Shown: positions 52,552 through 61,986, numbered from the stretch's first letter. The stretch: DNA of 64,000 nucleotides from Bacillus sp. AFS098217 (GCF_002551815.1 NZ_NVPR01000032.1:69514-133513), one strand, 5' to 3'. The notes: generated by a model from the sequence alone, not told the origin. Translations and numbers: made by a program.

Positions 52552-52580
52552 ATTGTAACAGTGTTTTTATTTTTATGCAA
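52552..52580 (-). promoter_or_regulatory. Sigma-A promoter of artPQM
   Basis: On the minus strand TTGCAT (52575-52580), a 17-base spacer and TACAAT (52552-52557). The spacer and upstream A/T runs (ATAAAAATAAAAAC) could hold ArgR boxes, as expected for this operon. The rest of the 314-base gap 52492-52805 shows only AT-rich DNA and the terminator near 52715. Confidence 0.65.
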
Positions 52581-52714
52581 TAAATAAAATAAAAATAAAT
52601 TAAAAAACCCATAAAAACAATAATATCAGCCTTTAAAATGTATAATACATTGCATAAAACAAACATCTTATGCATATCCCCTCATCATACAAAATGAAAG
52701 AGTAACGAAAACAA

Positions 52715-52755
52715 AAAAACGGTATGCACATTTTTACATGTACATACCGTTTTTT
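52715..52755. terminator. Terminator after brxB
   Basis: AAAACGGTATG/CATACCGTTTT with an inner TACATGTA palindrome; T runs on both strands. Confidence 0.75.
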
Positions 52756-52805
52756 ATCACTTTATTCCACTATTTGTGGGCATCCATACCCCACATTTCA
52801 CTTTA

Positions 52806-53240
52806 TTATAGTTCTTCACAATGCTCTTCAAAATACGATTGTAATTTTGCGATAACTTGCATTGGTTCATGCCCTTCAATTTCATGGCGTTCGACCATCG
52901 TTACAATCTTTCCATCTTTTAATAATGCAAAAGATGGGGATGAAGGGGGATATCCTTCAAAATATTCTCGTGCACGTGCTGTTGCTTCTTTATCCTGCCC
53001 TGCAAATACTGTTACAAGATGATCTGGACGTTTATCATAGTGTATGGAATGTGCAGCAGCAGGACGAGCAATACCACCTGCACAACCACATACTGAGTTT
53101 ACCATTACAAGTGTTGTACCCTCTTTTTTAAATACTTCATCAACCGCTTCAGGTGTTGTTAATTCTGTATATCCAGCAGATACGATTTCTTCGCGCGCTT
53201 GACGAACAACATCATTCATAAAAAAATTAAAGTTAACCAA
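52806..53240 (-). CDS. brxB: Bacilliredoxin BrxB (YqiW)
   Basis: A 144-residue thioredoxin-fold protein (DUF1094/BrxA-BrxB). It removes bacillithiol from S-bacillithiolated proteins. The active site is the unusual CGC in NSVCGCAGG (about 52-54). I start at the TTG at 53240 behind GGAGGG (protein starts M-VNFNFFMN), giving the usual 144-145-residue length; the longer frame is unsupported. It lies beside the art genes as B. subtilis yqiW does. Confidence 0.92.
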   Translation of the reverse strand: MVNFNFFMNDVVRQAREEIVSAGYTELTTPEAVDEVFKKEGTTLVMVNSVCGCAGGIARPAAAHSIHYDKRPDHLVTVFAGQDKEATARAREYFEGYPPSSPSFALLKDGKIVTMVERHEIEGHEPMQVIAKLQSYFEEHCEEL

Positions 53241-53335
53241 GGTTTTCCCTCCTCTAAATCTACCTATTTGTATCTTACCAGTAACCGTTTCAGAAATACA
53301 AGTAAACTTACTTGTTTTCTTTCTAAATATAAACA

Positions 53336-53369
53336 AAAAAATCTTAGAGCAAGAGCTCTAAGATTTTTT
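53336..53369. terminator. Bidirectional terminator
   Basis: ATCTTAGAGC/GCTCTAAGAT with a 4-base loop and flanking A and T runs, between brxB (upstream side) and the yjdF-like gene. Confidence 0.85.
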
Positions 53370-53371
53370 TC

Positions 53372-53779
53372 TTAATGACCACGATGCTTTCGCTTTGCTT
53401 TTTGCACTTTAATAAGACGTTTTTTCTTCTTTTCTGCTTCACGTTGCTCCTTAGCATACACTCGTTTCTCTTGTTTATGCAATTCGTATGATAAACGAAT
53501 TGCTTCTTGGGCTTTTGTAAGGCGAGATGTATTTATTTCCTTTGATGCTTGTCTTATGATGCGTTTTATATTTTTGGGACGTTTCTTTTCTTTCATCTCA
53601 ACACCACATCTAGCAAAGCGTTTGAAATAATATAACATCTCTTCATTTACAAATGAAAGTATTTCTTCATCTGATGGCTCAGTGCCAAAAATGTAACGTG
53701 CTCCATACAATTTTCTTTTTTCTTTGTGCGTAATGATTCCTACAAAATATTGCCCATCGTGATATACTGTCAATTCCAT
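53372..53779 (-). CDS. yjdF: YjdF-family protein (DUF2992)
   Basis: A 135-residue protein with an N-terminal beta-rich part (MELTVYHDGQYFVGIITH, about 1-35) and a long, very basic helical C terminus (about 60-135, KKKKRLIKVQKAKRKHRGH). This matches DUF2992, the family of B. subtilis YjdF, whose genes are often preceded by the azaaromatic-sensing yjdF riboswitch. The basic tail suggests nucleic-acid binding. AGGAGGGG precedes the ATG and is complementary to an upstream GC-rich block. Confidence 0.82.
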   Translation of the reverse strand: MELTVYHDGQYFVGIITHKEKRKLYGARYIFGTEPSDEEILSFVNEEMLYYFKRFARCGVEMKEKKRPKNIKRIIRQASKEINTSRLTKAQEAIRLSYELHKQEKRVYAKEQREAEKKKKRLIKVQKAKRKHRGH

Positions 53780-53845
53780 CGACAGCCCCTCCTAAAAAAT
53801 TATTCAGAAATACTGGACATCCCGGAGGGGAAGGCTACTGACATA
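53780..53845 (-). promoter_or_regulatory. Leader with SD-sequestering complementarity
   Basis: The ribosome binding site GGAGGGG (minus strand, 53786-53792) is perfectly complementary to CCCCTCC at 53824-53830, with further CAG/CTG pairing outside a short bulge. This would hide the start site. It is placed where a yjdF riboswitch would lie, but I cannot confirm the aptamer. Confidence 0.5.
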
Positions 53846-54045
53846 CTATATATATCCATTTTGATTTTCCAGCATATAAGTCACGGCTATAAAGAACAAA
53901 AAGTGACCTGCACTCGTTTGCTCTCTTTGTTTTCACTTGGCATGGGGCAGGAAAAGGATCTGACCGCTTCTATGCATGGCCGGATTCTCTCTCCCACCTA
54001 AAAAGAAAGGTTTTATGTCGATTTTTCAATTTGCACTTATATAGT
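53846..54045 (+). repeat. Family 2 repeat, full copy (~200 bp)
   Basis: It runs from CTATATATATCCATTTTGAT to TTGCACTTATATAG. Internal blocks (GACCTGCACTCGTTTGCTC, GACCGCTTCTATGCAT, CTCTCTCCCACCTAAAAAG, TTTTATGTCG) match the copy at 56940. The ends CTATATA/TATATAG are inverted. No coding capacity. The remaining bases to 54094 include TCCGG-N8-CCGGA, a small hairpin. Confidence 0.75.
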
Positions 54046-54094
54046 ATGCGTCCGGACTACCAACCGGAACTGTGATTTTGCATTTCTATAGCTA

Positions 54095-54568
54095 TTATAT
54101 ATTATTACTACTTCCTTTTTCTATTTTCTCATATGTTTCAATCATTTTTTTATGTGATCCCACAATATAGTCAGGAAGCTCTGTTATCGAAAAAAATTTA
54201 AGTGCGACTGCTTCTTCCTTATTTATAGACAAAGCACCTTCATACTCATTTGTATAATAGGCTGCTGTGACTGATTGGAATTCGTCACCATTTGCTAATT
54301 TTGTAAAGTAGTTAGCCCCAGAGAACACATTAATTAAGCGTAAATTTTTCACATGAATTCCTGCTTCTTCATACACTTCACGGTAAGCTGTTTCTTCTGG
54401 CGATTCACCAAGCTCCATCAAGCCGCCAAGCAACCCCCATTTTCCATACGGTTCTGTTCGTTGTTGTAATAAAACATGTCCATCTTCATTTAATACGAGA
54501 ACAACAGCACCAACTAAAATTAAAGGGCGATGACCAACTACTTTCCGTAATTCTTCTACATATCCCAT
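54095..54568 (-). CDS. Nudix hydrolase
   Basis: A 157-residue Nudix hydrolase. The Nudix box is G-x5-E-x7-REV-x-EE-x-GI at about 61-83 (GGLMELGESPEETAYREVYE region). I start at the ATG at 54568 (MGYVEELRKV) behind AAGAAGGG; the longer frame starts at a GTG only a few bases after a TACAAT-like -10 box, so it would lack a leader. The substrate is unknown (ADP-ribose or other nucleoside diphosphate derivative). Confidence 0.83.
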   Translation of the reverse strand: MGYVEELRKVVGHRPLILVGAVVLVLNEDGHVLLQQRTEPYGKWGLLGGLMELGESPEETAYREVYEEAGIHVKNLRLINVFSGANYFTKLANGDEFQSVTAAYYTNEYEGALSINKEEAVALKFFSITELPDYIVGSHKKMIETYEKIEKGSSNNI

Positions 54569-54647
54569 CGAAACAAACCCTTCTTTTTTTATTTCGTTGT
54601 CCACACTATTGTATCATATGCACAAAATGGTAAAATGCGTATTCATT

Positions 54648-55352
54648 TCATTTTTTTAACAAAATATTTATTTTTTCCATTTCATCTATCGTTGCTAATT
54701 GAATCCATTCAATTGATGCTTTTTTTGATAATTCCTCCTTTGCCCATGTTTCCGTTTTCCCCAATAAAGTGAGCACATCCCTTTGAATTTTCCCGTCTTT
54801 TACAAGAATAAATGAAATGGGTGATTTTTTACCAGCTACTTTCATATCCAGCCGAGATACCGTTTCATATTCTGGATACTGAAACACCGAGACGGTACCA
54901 CTTGATTCCCATAATGCTAATCTTATCGTTTTAATATCACTAGCATTTTGTAAGCGTAGTTCAGAAAATAAATACTCTACTGTAATTCTTGCTTTTTTCA
55001 AATTACTAAAATCAATTAATCCATTATGTATAAGGATAATGGGCGATGGTTCTAAAAAACGTCTCCATCGATCCCATTTCAACGTTAAAACCGAACTTAC
55101 AATATAAAGTGCAATGAGCATAAATGTTGTAATCATCGATCCAAGTAAACCGACTCTTTCATCAGATAGTGCATTAGAAAGATTTCCTTCCAACAATAGC
55201 ACTAATACGACATCTAAAAAACGAAGCTGTGCAATAGAGCGTTGTCCCATTGCTTTAGCAACAAAAATTAAAAAAATATAAGCTATGATAGCTCGAATCA
55301 CCCATTCTATAATGGAAAGATGATGTGTTCCTTCAAAAATATGCATATGCAT
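54648..55352 (-). CDS. YetF-like membrane protein (DUF421)
   Basis: A 234-residue protein with three N-terminal transmembrane helices (about 10-33, 37-57 region, 64-85) and a cytoplasmic DUF421 domain (about 95-230; RFLEPSPIILIHNGLID, KKARITVEYLFSELR). Relatives (YetF, YdfR, YkjA) are found in spore and stress contexts in Bacillus; some YetF-type proteins matter for spore germination. I prefer the ATG at 55352 with GGGGGG upstream. Confidence 0.8.
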   Translation of the reverse strand: MHMHIFEGTHHLSIIEWVIRAIIAYIFLIFVAKAMGQRSIAQLRFLDVVLVLLLEGNLSNALSDERVGLLGSMITTFMLIALYIVSSVLTLKWDRWRRFLEPSPIILIHNGLIDFSNLKKARITVEYLFSELRLQNASDIKTIRLALWESSGTVSVFQYPEYETVSRLDMKVAGKKSPISFILVKDGKIQRDVLTLLGKTETWAKEELSKKASIEWIQLATIDEMEKINILLKK

Positions 55353-55424
55353 GACTCCGCCCCCCACTTACTCATCACAACTACAACATTTTCTTTAGTT
55401 TGTGATGATTTAGGACATATATGT

Positions 55425-55463
55425 AAAAAAGCTGATTCGTTTGAGAACGAATCAGCTTTTTTT
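55425..55463. terminator. Bidirectional terminator
   Basis: AAAAGCTGATTCGTT/AACGAATCAGCTTTT, a 15-bp perfect stem with a TGAG loop, follows the RodA-like gene. Confidence 0.9.
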
Positions 55464-55475
55464 ACTAAACAGACT

Positions 55476-56654
55476 TTACTTAACAGAAAACATGTACTTT
55501 TTATATGTTTTCCGTACCGATAAGACGAGTCCCATCATCATCATATTTGAAAACAAGGAACTCCCCCCATATGATAGAAACGGAAGTGCAATCCCTTTTA
55601 CAGGCATCAATCCAACAATCATACCGATGTTTTGGAAGATTTGCAGTGTTAAAATTCCAATTATTCCCGCACAAATCAATGTCCCAAATAGATTATCTGC
55701 TGAATATCCAATGATAATTGTACGATAAAGAAGTAAAAGAAACATAAACACAACAAGAGCAGCAACTAAAAATCCACCTTCTTCAGCAATTGTAGCAAAA
55801 ATGAAATCGGTATGTTTTTCTGGGATATAGACGTTTCCGTATCCAAACCCTTTACCGTCCATTCCACCGCTACCAACAGCTAAAATAGATTGTTGTGTTT
55901 GATAACCTTGATCCACATGTTCAAATGGATCTAGCCAACCCAAAATTCGTGATTGTTGGTGAGGCTTTAATAAAGTAACTAGCTTATTAAAGAAAAAATC
56001 TGGATATTTTACGTATATAAATATTAACGTAGATAATATAGCCCCCGGAATCACTGTACATAGCGCGATTAATTTCTTCTGAACACCAGACATAAAAATG
56101 ATACATGCAATCGCTGCCGCATATAAGAAAACCATCCCTGTATCTGGCTGACTATATACAATCGCCATTGGTGGAAGCGATACTAACATGACCTTTCCTA
56201 CTAATTTCAAATCCGTTTGAAATGTACGTACCATATATTTTGCATTATGTTTTACTGCTAAACTTGCGACTAACATGACCAATGCAATTTTGAAAAACTC
56301 CGATGGCTGGATAGCTCCAATCGCTGGAAATCTATACCATCTTTTTGCACCTAATATTTCTGGTGTAAAACTTGAAACAGGTAATATCTTCAGTATGATA
56401 ATCGAAGCAAATGTAATAATATAAAATGGCCAAGATAATTTTTGTAATTGATCTAAATCAATGCTTGCAACAAGAAGTAACAGCACAGTACCTATTACAT
56501 AGTTAATGCCTTGTTTCAGAGCAAAATTTTCCGCTCCATATTGTCCTGTTTGCTGACTGCTATATATAGCAGCTATACTCGTGACACATAATACACACAA
56601 AATTAAAATCAATTTTACATCTAAACTCTTTAGAAACTCCGTACTTCTCTTCAT
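55476..56654 (-). CDS. RodA/FtsW/SpoVE-family peptidoglycan polymerase
   Basis: A 392-residue SEDS-family membrane protein with about ten transmembrane helices. Conserved: GAKRWYRFPAIGAIQPSEFFK (about 130), QPDTGMVFLY, GWLDPFEH, the large outer loop, FIFATIAEEGGF and PFLSYGGSSL near the C terminus. It polymerises glycan strands with a partner PBP. Its sequence is closer to RodA than to SpoVE or FtsW; several RodA-like paralogues exist in this group, so no gene symbol is given. ATG with AGGAGG upstream. Confidence 0.88.
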   Translation of the reverse strand: MKRSTEFLKSLDVKLILILCVLCVTSIAAIYSSQQTGQYGAENFALKQGINYVIGTVLLLLVASIDLDQLQKLSWPFYIITFASIIILKILPVSSFTPEILGAKRWYRFPAIGAIQPSEFFKIALVMLVASLAVKHNAKYMVRTFQTDLKLVGKVMLVSLPPMAIVYSQPDTGMVFLYAAAIACIIFMSGVQKKLIALCTVIPGAILSTLIFIYVKYPDFFFNKLVTLLKPHQQSRILGWLDPFEHVDQGYQTQQSILAVGSGGMDGKGFGYGNVYIPEKHTDFIFATIAEEGGFLVAALVVFMFLLLLYRTIIIGYSADNLFGTLICAGIIGILTLQIFQNIGMIVGLMPVKGIALPFLSYGGSSLFSNMMMMGLVLSVRKTYKKYMFSVK

Positions 56655-57173
56655 GACATCCTCCTGAAACATTGTTACGGCAAAATAAAAAACCAGGAGT
56701 CAACATTCTTCATGTTTTGACGACTGATTGCACATAATCTATAAAACACTTATATAGAATAACTTTCTTTTTCATACAATACAATATATTATACTACAGT
56801 TTCTTCAGTAAGATTTGCCAAAAAATTATTCTTTTCTTATTTTATATCTATATACCAGATATCAGCAATGTATTTTCGTAAATTCATAATACATTGTATG
56901 TCATTGTCAGATTACTGGGAAAATGTTTGTTTTTATGTGGGCTATATAAATCCATTTTAATTTTTCGACATCTAAATCTCTGCTATGTAGGATAAAAAGT
57001 AACCTACACTCGTTTACTCTTTCTGTTTTTACTTCGCATGTGGCAGAAAAAGGCCCTGACCGCTTCTATGCATAGCCAGATGCTCTCTCCCACCTAAAAA
57101 GAGAGGTTTTATGTCGGTTTTTTTAATTGATGTATATATAGAAAATAGAAGACATGAATCTTTGAAAGAATAT
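56655..57173. other. Gene-free region with a family 2 repeat
   Basis: About 520 bases. Positions 56655-56939 are AT-rich promoter-side DNA of the RodA-like gene without other signals I can support. Positions 56940-57141 are a family 2 repeat, and then the bkd terminator follows. An ORF over the repeat (57029-57238) is not considered a gene. Confidence 0.65.
56940..57141 (+). repeat. Family 2 repeat, full copy
   Basis: It runs from GCTATATAAATCCATTTTAA to GATGTATATATAG, about 200 bp, and matches the copy at 53846 along its length and the pieces at 1-255. Its ends are short inverted repeats (CTATATA/TATATAG). Confidence 0.75.
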
Positions 57174-57199
57174 AAAAAGCTCGCAGAGGCGAGCTTTTT
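57174..57199 (-). terminator. Terminator of the bkd operon
   Basis: AAAAAGCTCGC/GCGAGCTTTTT with an AGAG loop, next to the bkdB stop. Confidence 0.9.
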
Positions 57200-57200
57200 A

Positions 57201-58523
57201 TTAATATACAGATGTATTATCCGCTGATACATTTTCAAGAATTTCTTTTACGCGGCCTAAGAACTTACCGCAAATCAAGCCATCAAGTACGCGGTGGTCA
57301 AGTGATAGACATAGGTTAACCATATCACGCGCACCAAACATACCGTTATCCATAATCACTGGACGTTTTACAATAGACTCTACTTGTAAAATAGCAGCTT
57401 GTGGGTGGTTAATAATGCCCATAGATTGAACAGAACCAAATGATCCTGTGTTATTAATTGTGAAGGTACCACCTTGCATTTCGTCCGCTTTTAATGATTT
57501 TGTACGGACTTTTCCTGCAAGCTCTGTAATTTCACGAGCGATTCCTTTAATTGTTTTTTCATCTGCTTGTTTAATAACTGGTACAAATAATTCATCTTCC
57601 GTTGCAACCGCGATAGAAAGGTTGATATCTTTCTTCTGAACGATTTTATCACCAGCCCACATTGAGTTAATTTGCGGGTATTCTTTTAAAGCTTGTGCAA
57701 CTGCTTTTACGAAGAATGCAAAGAATGTTAAGTTGAAACCTTCACGTTTTTTGAATTCACCTTTGATTGAGTTACGATATGACACAAGATTCGTCACATC
57801 TACTTCAATCATCATCCAGGCATGAGGTGCTTCATGCTTACTACGTAACATATTTGCAGCAATTGCTTTACGCACACCTGTTACCGGAATTTCGATATCG
57901 CCAGGTACTGTCGGTACAGAAACTGGTTTTACCGCTTCTGTTTTTAGTGCTGCCGTTGCTGGTACAGCTGGTTTCGACGCTTCCTGAGGTGCCTGCATAG
58001 ATACAACTGCTTCCTCTTTCTTCGCACCTGCTTGTGGAATATTTCCAGATTCCACTAATTTTAAAATATCTTTACGTGTAATACGGCCATTTGCTCCCGT
58101 ACCTTCCACTAAATTCAAATCAATATTATGCTCGCCTGCAAGTTTTAATACAGCTGGTGAAAAACGTGGTTTTCCATCAGTCGGTTGCTTCACTTTTGGT
58201 GCTTTTTCAGATGAAGCCACTGCTGTTGTTGGTTCCTCTTTTGTTTTCTCTTCTACAGCGGTCGCAGCTACTTCATCTGCGCCTTCTACTTGAATCACAC
58301 AAACGATTTCACCTACAGCAAGTGTATCGCCTTCAGCAGCGACTAATTCCTTTACAATTCCAGTGAAAGAAGATGGTACTTCTGCATTCACTTTATCCGT
58401 CATTACTTCTGCAAGCGGATCATATTTATTTACGTGATCGCCAACATTTACGAGCCATTTACTAATTGTACCCTCTGTAACGCTCTCCCCGAGCTGAGGC
58501 ATTGTAATATTTTCTACAGCCAT
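57201..58523 (-). CDS. bkdB: Branched-chain alpha-keto acid dehydrogenase E2
   Basis: A 440-residue lipoamide acyltransferase core. Order: lipoyl domain (1-80, lipoylated Lys in VMTDKVNAEVPS), an Ala/Pro/Glu-rich linker, a peripheral subunit-binding domain (about 125-160, FSPAVLKLAGEHNIDL and ANGRITRKDI), a second linker, and the catalytic domain (about 210-430) ending with SLDHRVLDG. It transfers branched acyl groups to CoA. It is last in the bkd operon, 15 bases after bkdAB. Confidence 0.95.
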   Translation of the reverse strand: MAVENITMPQLGESVTEGTISKWLVNVGDHVNKYDPLAEVMTDKVNAEVPSSFTGIVKELVAAEGDTLAVGEIVCVIQVEGADEVAATAVEEKTKEEPTTAVASSEKAPKVKQPTDGKPRFSPAVLKLAGEHNIDLNLVEGTGANGRITRKDILKLVESGNIPQAGAKKEEAVVSMQAPQEASKPAVPATAALKTEAVKPVSVPTVPGDIEIPVTGVRKAIAANMLRSKHEAPHAWMMIEVDVTNLVSYRNSIKGEFKKREGFNLTFFAFFVKAVAQALKEYPQINSMWAGDKIVQKKDINLSIAVATEDELFVPVIKQADEKTIKGIAREITELAGKVRTKSLKADEMQGGTFTINNTGSFGSVQSMGIINHPQAAILQVESIVKRPVIMDNGMFGARDMVNLCLSLDHRVLDGLICGKFLGRVKEILENVSADNTSVY

Positions 58524-58538
58524 GTATAGTCCCCCCGA

Positions 58539-59522
58539 TTAAAATTCCGCAAGTTCACGCATTGCTTTTTCCACTTTATCTGGATTTACCATAAAGAATT
58601 TTTCCATTGTTGGTGCATATGGCATTGCTGGAACGTCTGGGCCTGCAAGACGTGCAATTGGTGCATCTAAATCGAATAAGCAATTTTCAGCGATAATAGC
58701 TGCTACTTCACTCATGATGCTTCCTTCTTTATTATCTTCTGTTACAAGAAGAACCTTACCTGTTTTTGAAGCTGCTTCAATAATTGCTTCTTTATCTAAT
58801 GGATACACAGTACGTAAGTCAAGAATGTGTGCAGAAATGCCATCTTGTGCTAACTTTTCAGCTGCTTGAAGAGCAAAGTGAACACATAATCCGTATGTGA
58901 TAACAGTAATATCATCACCTTCACGTTTTACATCTGCTTTTCCAATTGGTAATACGTAGTCATCTTCCGGCACTTCACCTTTAATAAGACGATATGCACG
59001 TTTATGTTCAAAGAATAGCACTGGATCTTCATCACGAATTGCTGCTTTTAATAATCCTTTTGCATCATACGGTGTTGAAGGAATAACAATTTTTAAACCA
59101 GGTTGATTTGCAAATAATGCTTCTACTGATTGTGAATGATATAAAGCACCGTGAACACCACCACCAAATGGTGCACGCACAGTGATTGGACAAGTCCAGT
59201 CGTTATTAGAACGGTAACGAATTTTCGCTGCTTCAGAAACAATTTGGTTCACTGCTGGCATAATAAAATCAGCAAATTGCATTTCAGCAATTGGACGCAT
59301 GCCATACATTGCTGCTCCGATTGCTACCCCTGCAATTGCAGATTCTGCAAGTGGTGTATCAAGCGCACGGTCTTCACCAAATTGATCATATAATCCAGTC
59401 GTCGCTTTAAATACGCCACCTTTTTTACCAACGTCTTCTCCTAATACAAATACTTTCTCATCGCGTTCCATTTCTTCGCGCATTGCTAATGTAATCGCGT
59501 CAATATAAGACATTACAGCCAT
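58539..59522 (-). CDS. bkdAB: Branched-chain alpha-keto acid dehydrogenase E1 beta
   Basis: A 327-residue transketolase-like subunit that pairs with E1 alpha around thiamine diphosphate. Conserved: VLGEDVGKKGGVFKAT, DTPLAESAIAGVAIGAA, APFGGGVHGALYHSQS (with the catalytic His) and the C-terminal LAGPDVPAMPYAPTMEK. It starts 13 bases after bkdAA behind AGGGGGGAAC. Confidence 0.95.
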   Translation of the reverse strand: MAVMSYIDAITLAMREEMERDEKVFVLGEDVGKKGGVFKATTGLYDQFGEDRALDTPLAESAIAGVAIGAAMYGMRPIAEMQFADFIMPAVNQIVSEAAKIRYRSNNDWTCPITVRAPFGGGVHGALYHSQSVEALFANQPGLKIVIPSTPYDAKGLLKAAIRDEDPVLFFEHKRAYRLIKGEVPEDDYVLPIGKADVKREGDDITVITYGLCVHFALQAAEKLAQDGISAHILDLRTVYPLDKEAIIEAASKTGKVLLVTEDNKEGSIMSEVAAIIAENCLFDLDAPIARLAGPDVPAMPYAPTMEKFFMVNPDKVEKAMRELAEF

Positions 59523-59535
59523 GAAACGTTCCCCC

Positions 59536-60537
59536 CTATTCTGCGTATACGTGCTTCAATGCATCTTCAGGTGCTGCATACGGAGCATTTTCTGCATATT
59601 CTGTTGCTTCATTTACGATATGCATAATTTCGTCTAACATTTGTTTTTCAGATTCCTCTGTTAACACGCCAATTTCTTTTAAATAAGCGGCAAATGTAAA
59701 GATTGAATCTTTTTTCTTCGCTTCTTCTACTTCTTCTTTATCACGATATACACGATCATCGTCATCACTAGAGTGTGCTGTTAAACGATATGATACTGTT
59801 TCAATTAAAGTTGGACCTTCTCCTCGGCGACCACGATCAGCTGCTTCTTTTACAGCTTTATATACTGCAAGTGGATCATTTCCGTCTACTGTGTATCCTG
59901 GCATACCGTAACCAATTGCACGATCTGATACATTCTTACATGCTAATTGCTTTTCAACAGGAATAGAAATTGCATATTTGTTATTCTCACACATGAAAAT
60001 AACAGGCAATTTGTGTACGCCAGCAAAGTTCGCACCTTCGTGGAAGTCACCTTGGTTAGAAGAACCTTCACCGAATGTTACAAACGTTACTAAATCTTTC
60101 TTTTCCATCTTTCCAGCTAACGCAATACCAACCGCATGTGGTACTTGCGTTGTAACTGGTGATGAACCTGTCACAATACGATTTTTCTTCTGACCGAAGT
60201 GACCAGGCATTTGACGGCCACCTGAGTTTGGATCTCCCGCTTTTGCAAATCCAGAAAGCATAAGCTCTTCTGCCGTCATACCGAACGCTAATACTACACC
60301 CATATCACGATAGTATGGCAACACGTAATCTTTCTCACGATCAAGTGCAAATGCTGCTCCAACTTGGGCAGCTTCTTGTCCTTGACAAGAAATTACAAAT
60401 GGAATTTTCCCTGCGCGGTTTAATAACCACATACGTTCGTCAATTTTACGTGCAAGCAACATCGTACGATACATTTCTAATACTTGCTCATCACTTAAGC
60501 CAAGTTCTTCATGGCGTTTTTCTTTTACTTCTGCCAT
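59536..60537 (-). CDS. bkdAA: Branched-chain alpha-keto acid dehydrogenase E1 alpha
   Basis: A 333-residue thiamine-diphosphate subunit that decarboxylates the keto acids of Val, Leu and Ile. The ThDP/magnesium motif is FGEGSSNQGDFHEG to CENNKYAIS (about 155-185); the region RLTAHSSDDDDRVYRD is the regulatory loop that carries phosphorylated Ser in eukaryotes. AGGAGG precedes the ATG, 27 bases after lpdV. Confidence 0.95.
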   Translation of the reverse strand: MAEVKEKRHEELGLSDEQVLEMYRTMLLARKIDERMWLLNRAGKIPFVISCQGQEAAQVGAAFALDREKDYVLPYYRDMGVVLAFGMTAEELMLSGFAKAGDPNSGGRQMPGHFGQKKNRIVTGSSPVTTQVPHAVGIALAGKMEKKDLVTFVTFGEGSSNQGDFHEGANFAGVHKLPVIFMCENNKYAISIPVEKQLACKNVSDRAIGYGMPGYTVDGNDPLAVYKAVKEAADRGRRGEGPTLIETVSYRLTAHSSDDDDRVYRDKEEVEEAKKKDSIFTFAAYLKEIGVLTEESEKQMLDEIMHIVNEATEYAENAPYAAPEDALKHVYAE

Positions 60538-60564
60538 TTTTCATAACCTCCTAAATCCACATTT

Positions 60565-61986
60565 TTATGCGTGTAACGCTCTCCCATCTACCGCTAATGC
60601 AGCTTCACCAATCGCTTCTGATAATGATGGATGTGGATGAATTGTATGTGCCACTTCCCAAGGTGTTGCATCCAGCACTCTTGCAAGACCTGCCTCAGAA
60701 ATCATATCTGTTACATGTGGGCCAATCATATGGACACCAAGAATATCATTTGTTTCTTCATCAACTACAAGTTTCACAAAACCATCTGATTCTCCATATA
60801 CAAGTGCTTTTCCGATTGCACGGAATGAGAACTTACCTACTTTTAACTTATAGCCTTTTTCTTTTGCTTCTTGTTCGGTTAAACCAACAGAAGCTACTTC
60901 TGGACTACTATATACACATTTCGATACCATAGAGTAATCAATTGGCATAACTTCTTTTCCAGCAATATGCTCCACTGCAACAATACCTTCATGAGAAGCA
61001 ACGTGTGCAAGTTGTAAGCCGCCAATTACATCACCAATTGCGTAAATATGTGATTCTTTCGTTTGATAAAACTCATTTGTTTGAATGTATCCTTTTTCCA
61101 CAATAATATCTGTATTCTCTAAACCGATATTTTGCGTATTTGCTTGTCTTCCGACAGATACAAGCATTTTTTCTGCTTTAAACTCTTTATTTTCACCATT
61201 ATGCTCTGCTTGAATCGTTACCCCATTATCTTTTACCAATGTTTCTGGTAATACTTTCGCACCTGTCACCACTTTAATACCTTTTTTCTTCAAGAGACGT
61301 TGCATCTCTTTTGAAACATCTTGATCTTCCAGTGGTAAAACATGTTTTGCGTATTCTAATACAGTAACTTCTACACCGAAGTCAGCAAGCATCGATGCCC
61401 ATTCAATTCCTATTACACCGCCGCCGACAATAATAATAGAATTAGGAAGCACTTCCATTTTTAAAGCATGATCCGAAGACATAACATATTCCCCATCTAA
61501 TTCTAATCCTGGTAATGAATTAGGACGAGAACCTGTCGCAATCAGAACATTTTTTGGAATAAGCATTTCATTCTCTTCTCCACTTGCAAGCTCAACTGAA
61601 ATTGTACCTGGCATTGGAGAGAAGATAGATGGTCCAAGAATTCGGCCGATACCTTCAAACACATCAATTTTACCTTGCTTCATTAAATGTTGAACGCCTT
61701 TATGAAGCTGAGTTACAATTTTTTCTTTACGCTCTTGCACTTTTGCGAAATTTAATTCCACATTACTTGCTACAACGCCAAACTCTTCTCCCTTTTTTGC
61801 AGTTGCATATACTTCTGCACTACGCAAAAGAGCTTTACTAGGAATACAACCTTTGTGTAAACAAGTGCCGCCAAGATTATCTTTTTCAACAAGTGCTGTT
61901 TTTAACCCTAATTGTGATGCACGAATAGCAGCAACATATCCACCTGTACCGCCGCCAACGATGACTAAATCATATTCTTTTGCCAT
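60565..61986 (-). CDS. lpdV: Dihydrolipoamide dehydrogenase of the bkd complex
   Basis: A 473-residue FAD disulfide oxidoreductase that re-oxidises the lipoyl arm. FAD motif VGGGTGGYVAAIRA (9-22), redox disulfide GGTCLHKGCIPSK, NAD motif IIVGGGVIGIEWAS, AIGDVIGG, and the catalytic His-Glu in HPHPSLSEAIGE are intact. Position in the bkd operon identifies it as LpdV rather than PdhD. Confidence 0.95.
   Translation of the reverse strand: MAKEYDLVIVGGGTGGYVAAIRASQLGLKTALVEKDNLGGTCLHKGCIPSKALLRSAEVYATAKKGEEFGVVASNVELNFAKVQERKEKIVTQLHKGVQHLMKQGKIDVFEGIGRILGPSIFSPMPGTISVELASGEENEMLIPKNVLIATGSRPNSLPGLELDGEYVMSSDHALKMEVLPNSIIIVGGGVIGIEWASMLADFGVEVTVLEYAKHVLPLEDQDVSKEMQRLLKKKGIKVVTGAKVLPETLVKDNGVTIQAEHNGENKEFKAEKMLVSVGRQANTQNIGLENTDIIVEKGYIQTNEFYQTKESHIYAIGDVIGGLQLAHVASHEGIVAVEHIAGKEVMPIDYSMVSKCVYSSPEVASVGLTEQEAKEKGYKLKVGKFSFRAIGKALVYGESDGFVKLVVDEETNDILGVHMIGPHVTDMISEAGLARVLDATPWEVAHTIHPHPSLSEAIGEAALAVDGRALHA

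Noticed and set aside
57029-57238. 69-residue ORF before the bkd terminator
   Set aside because: It overlaps the bkdB 3' end, the terminator and a family 2 repeat; no start signal.
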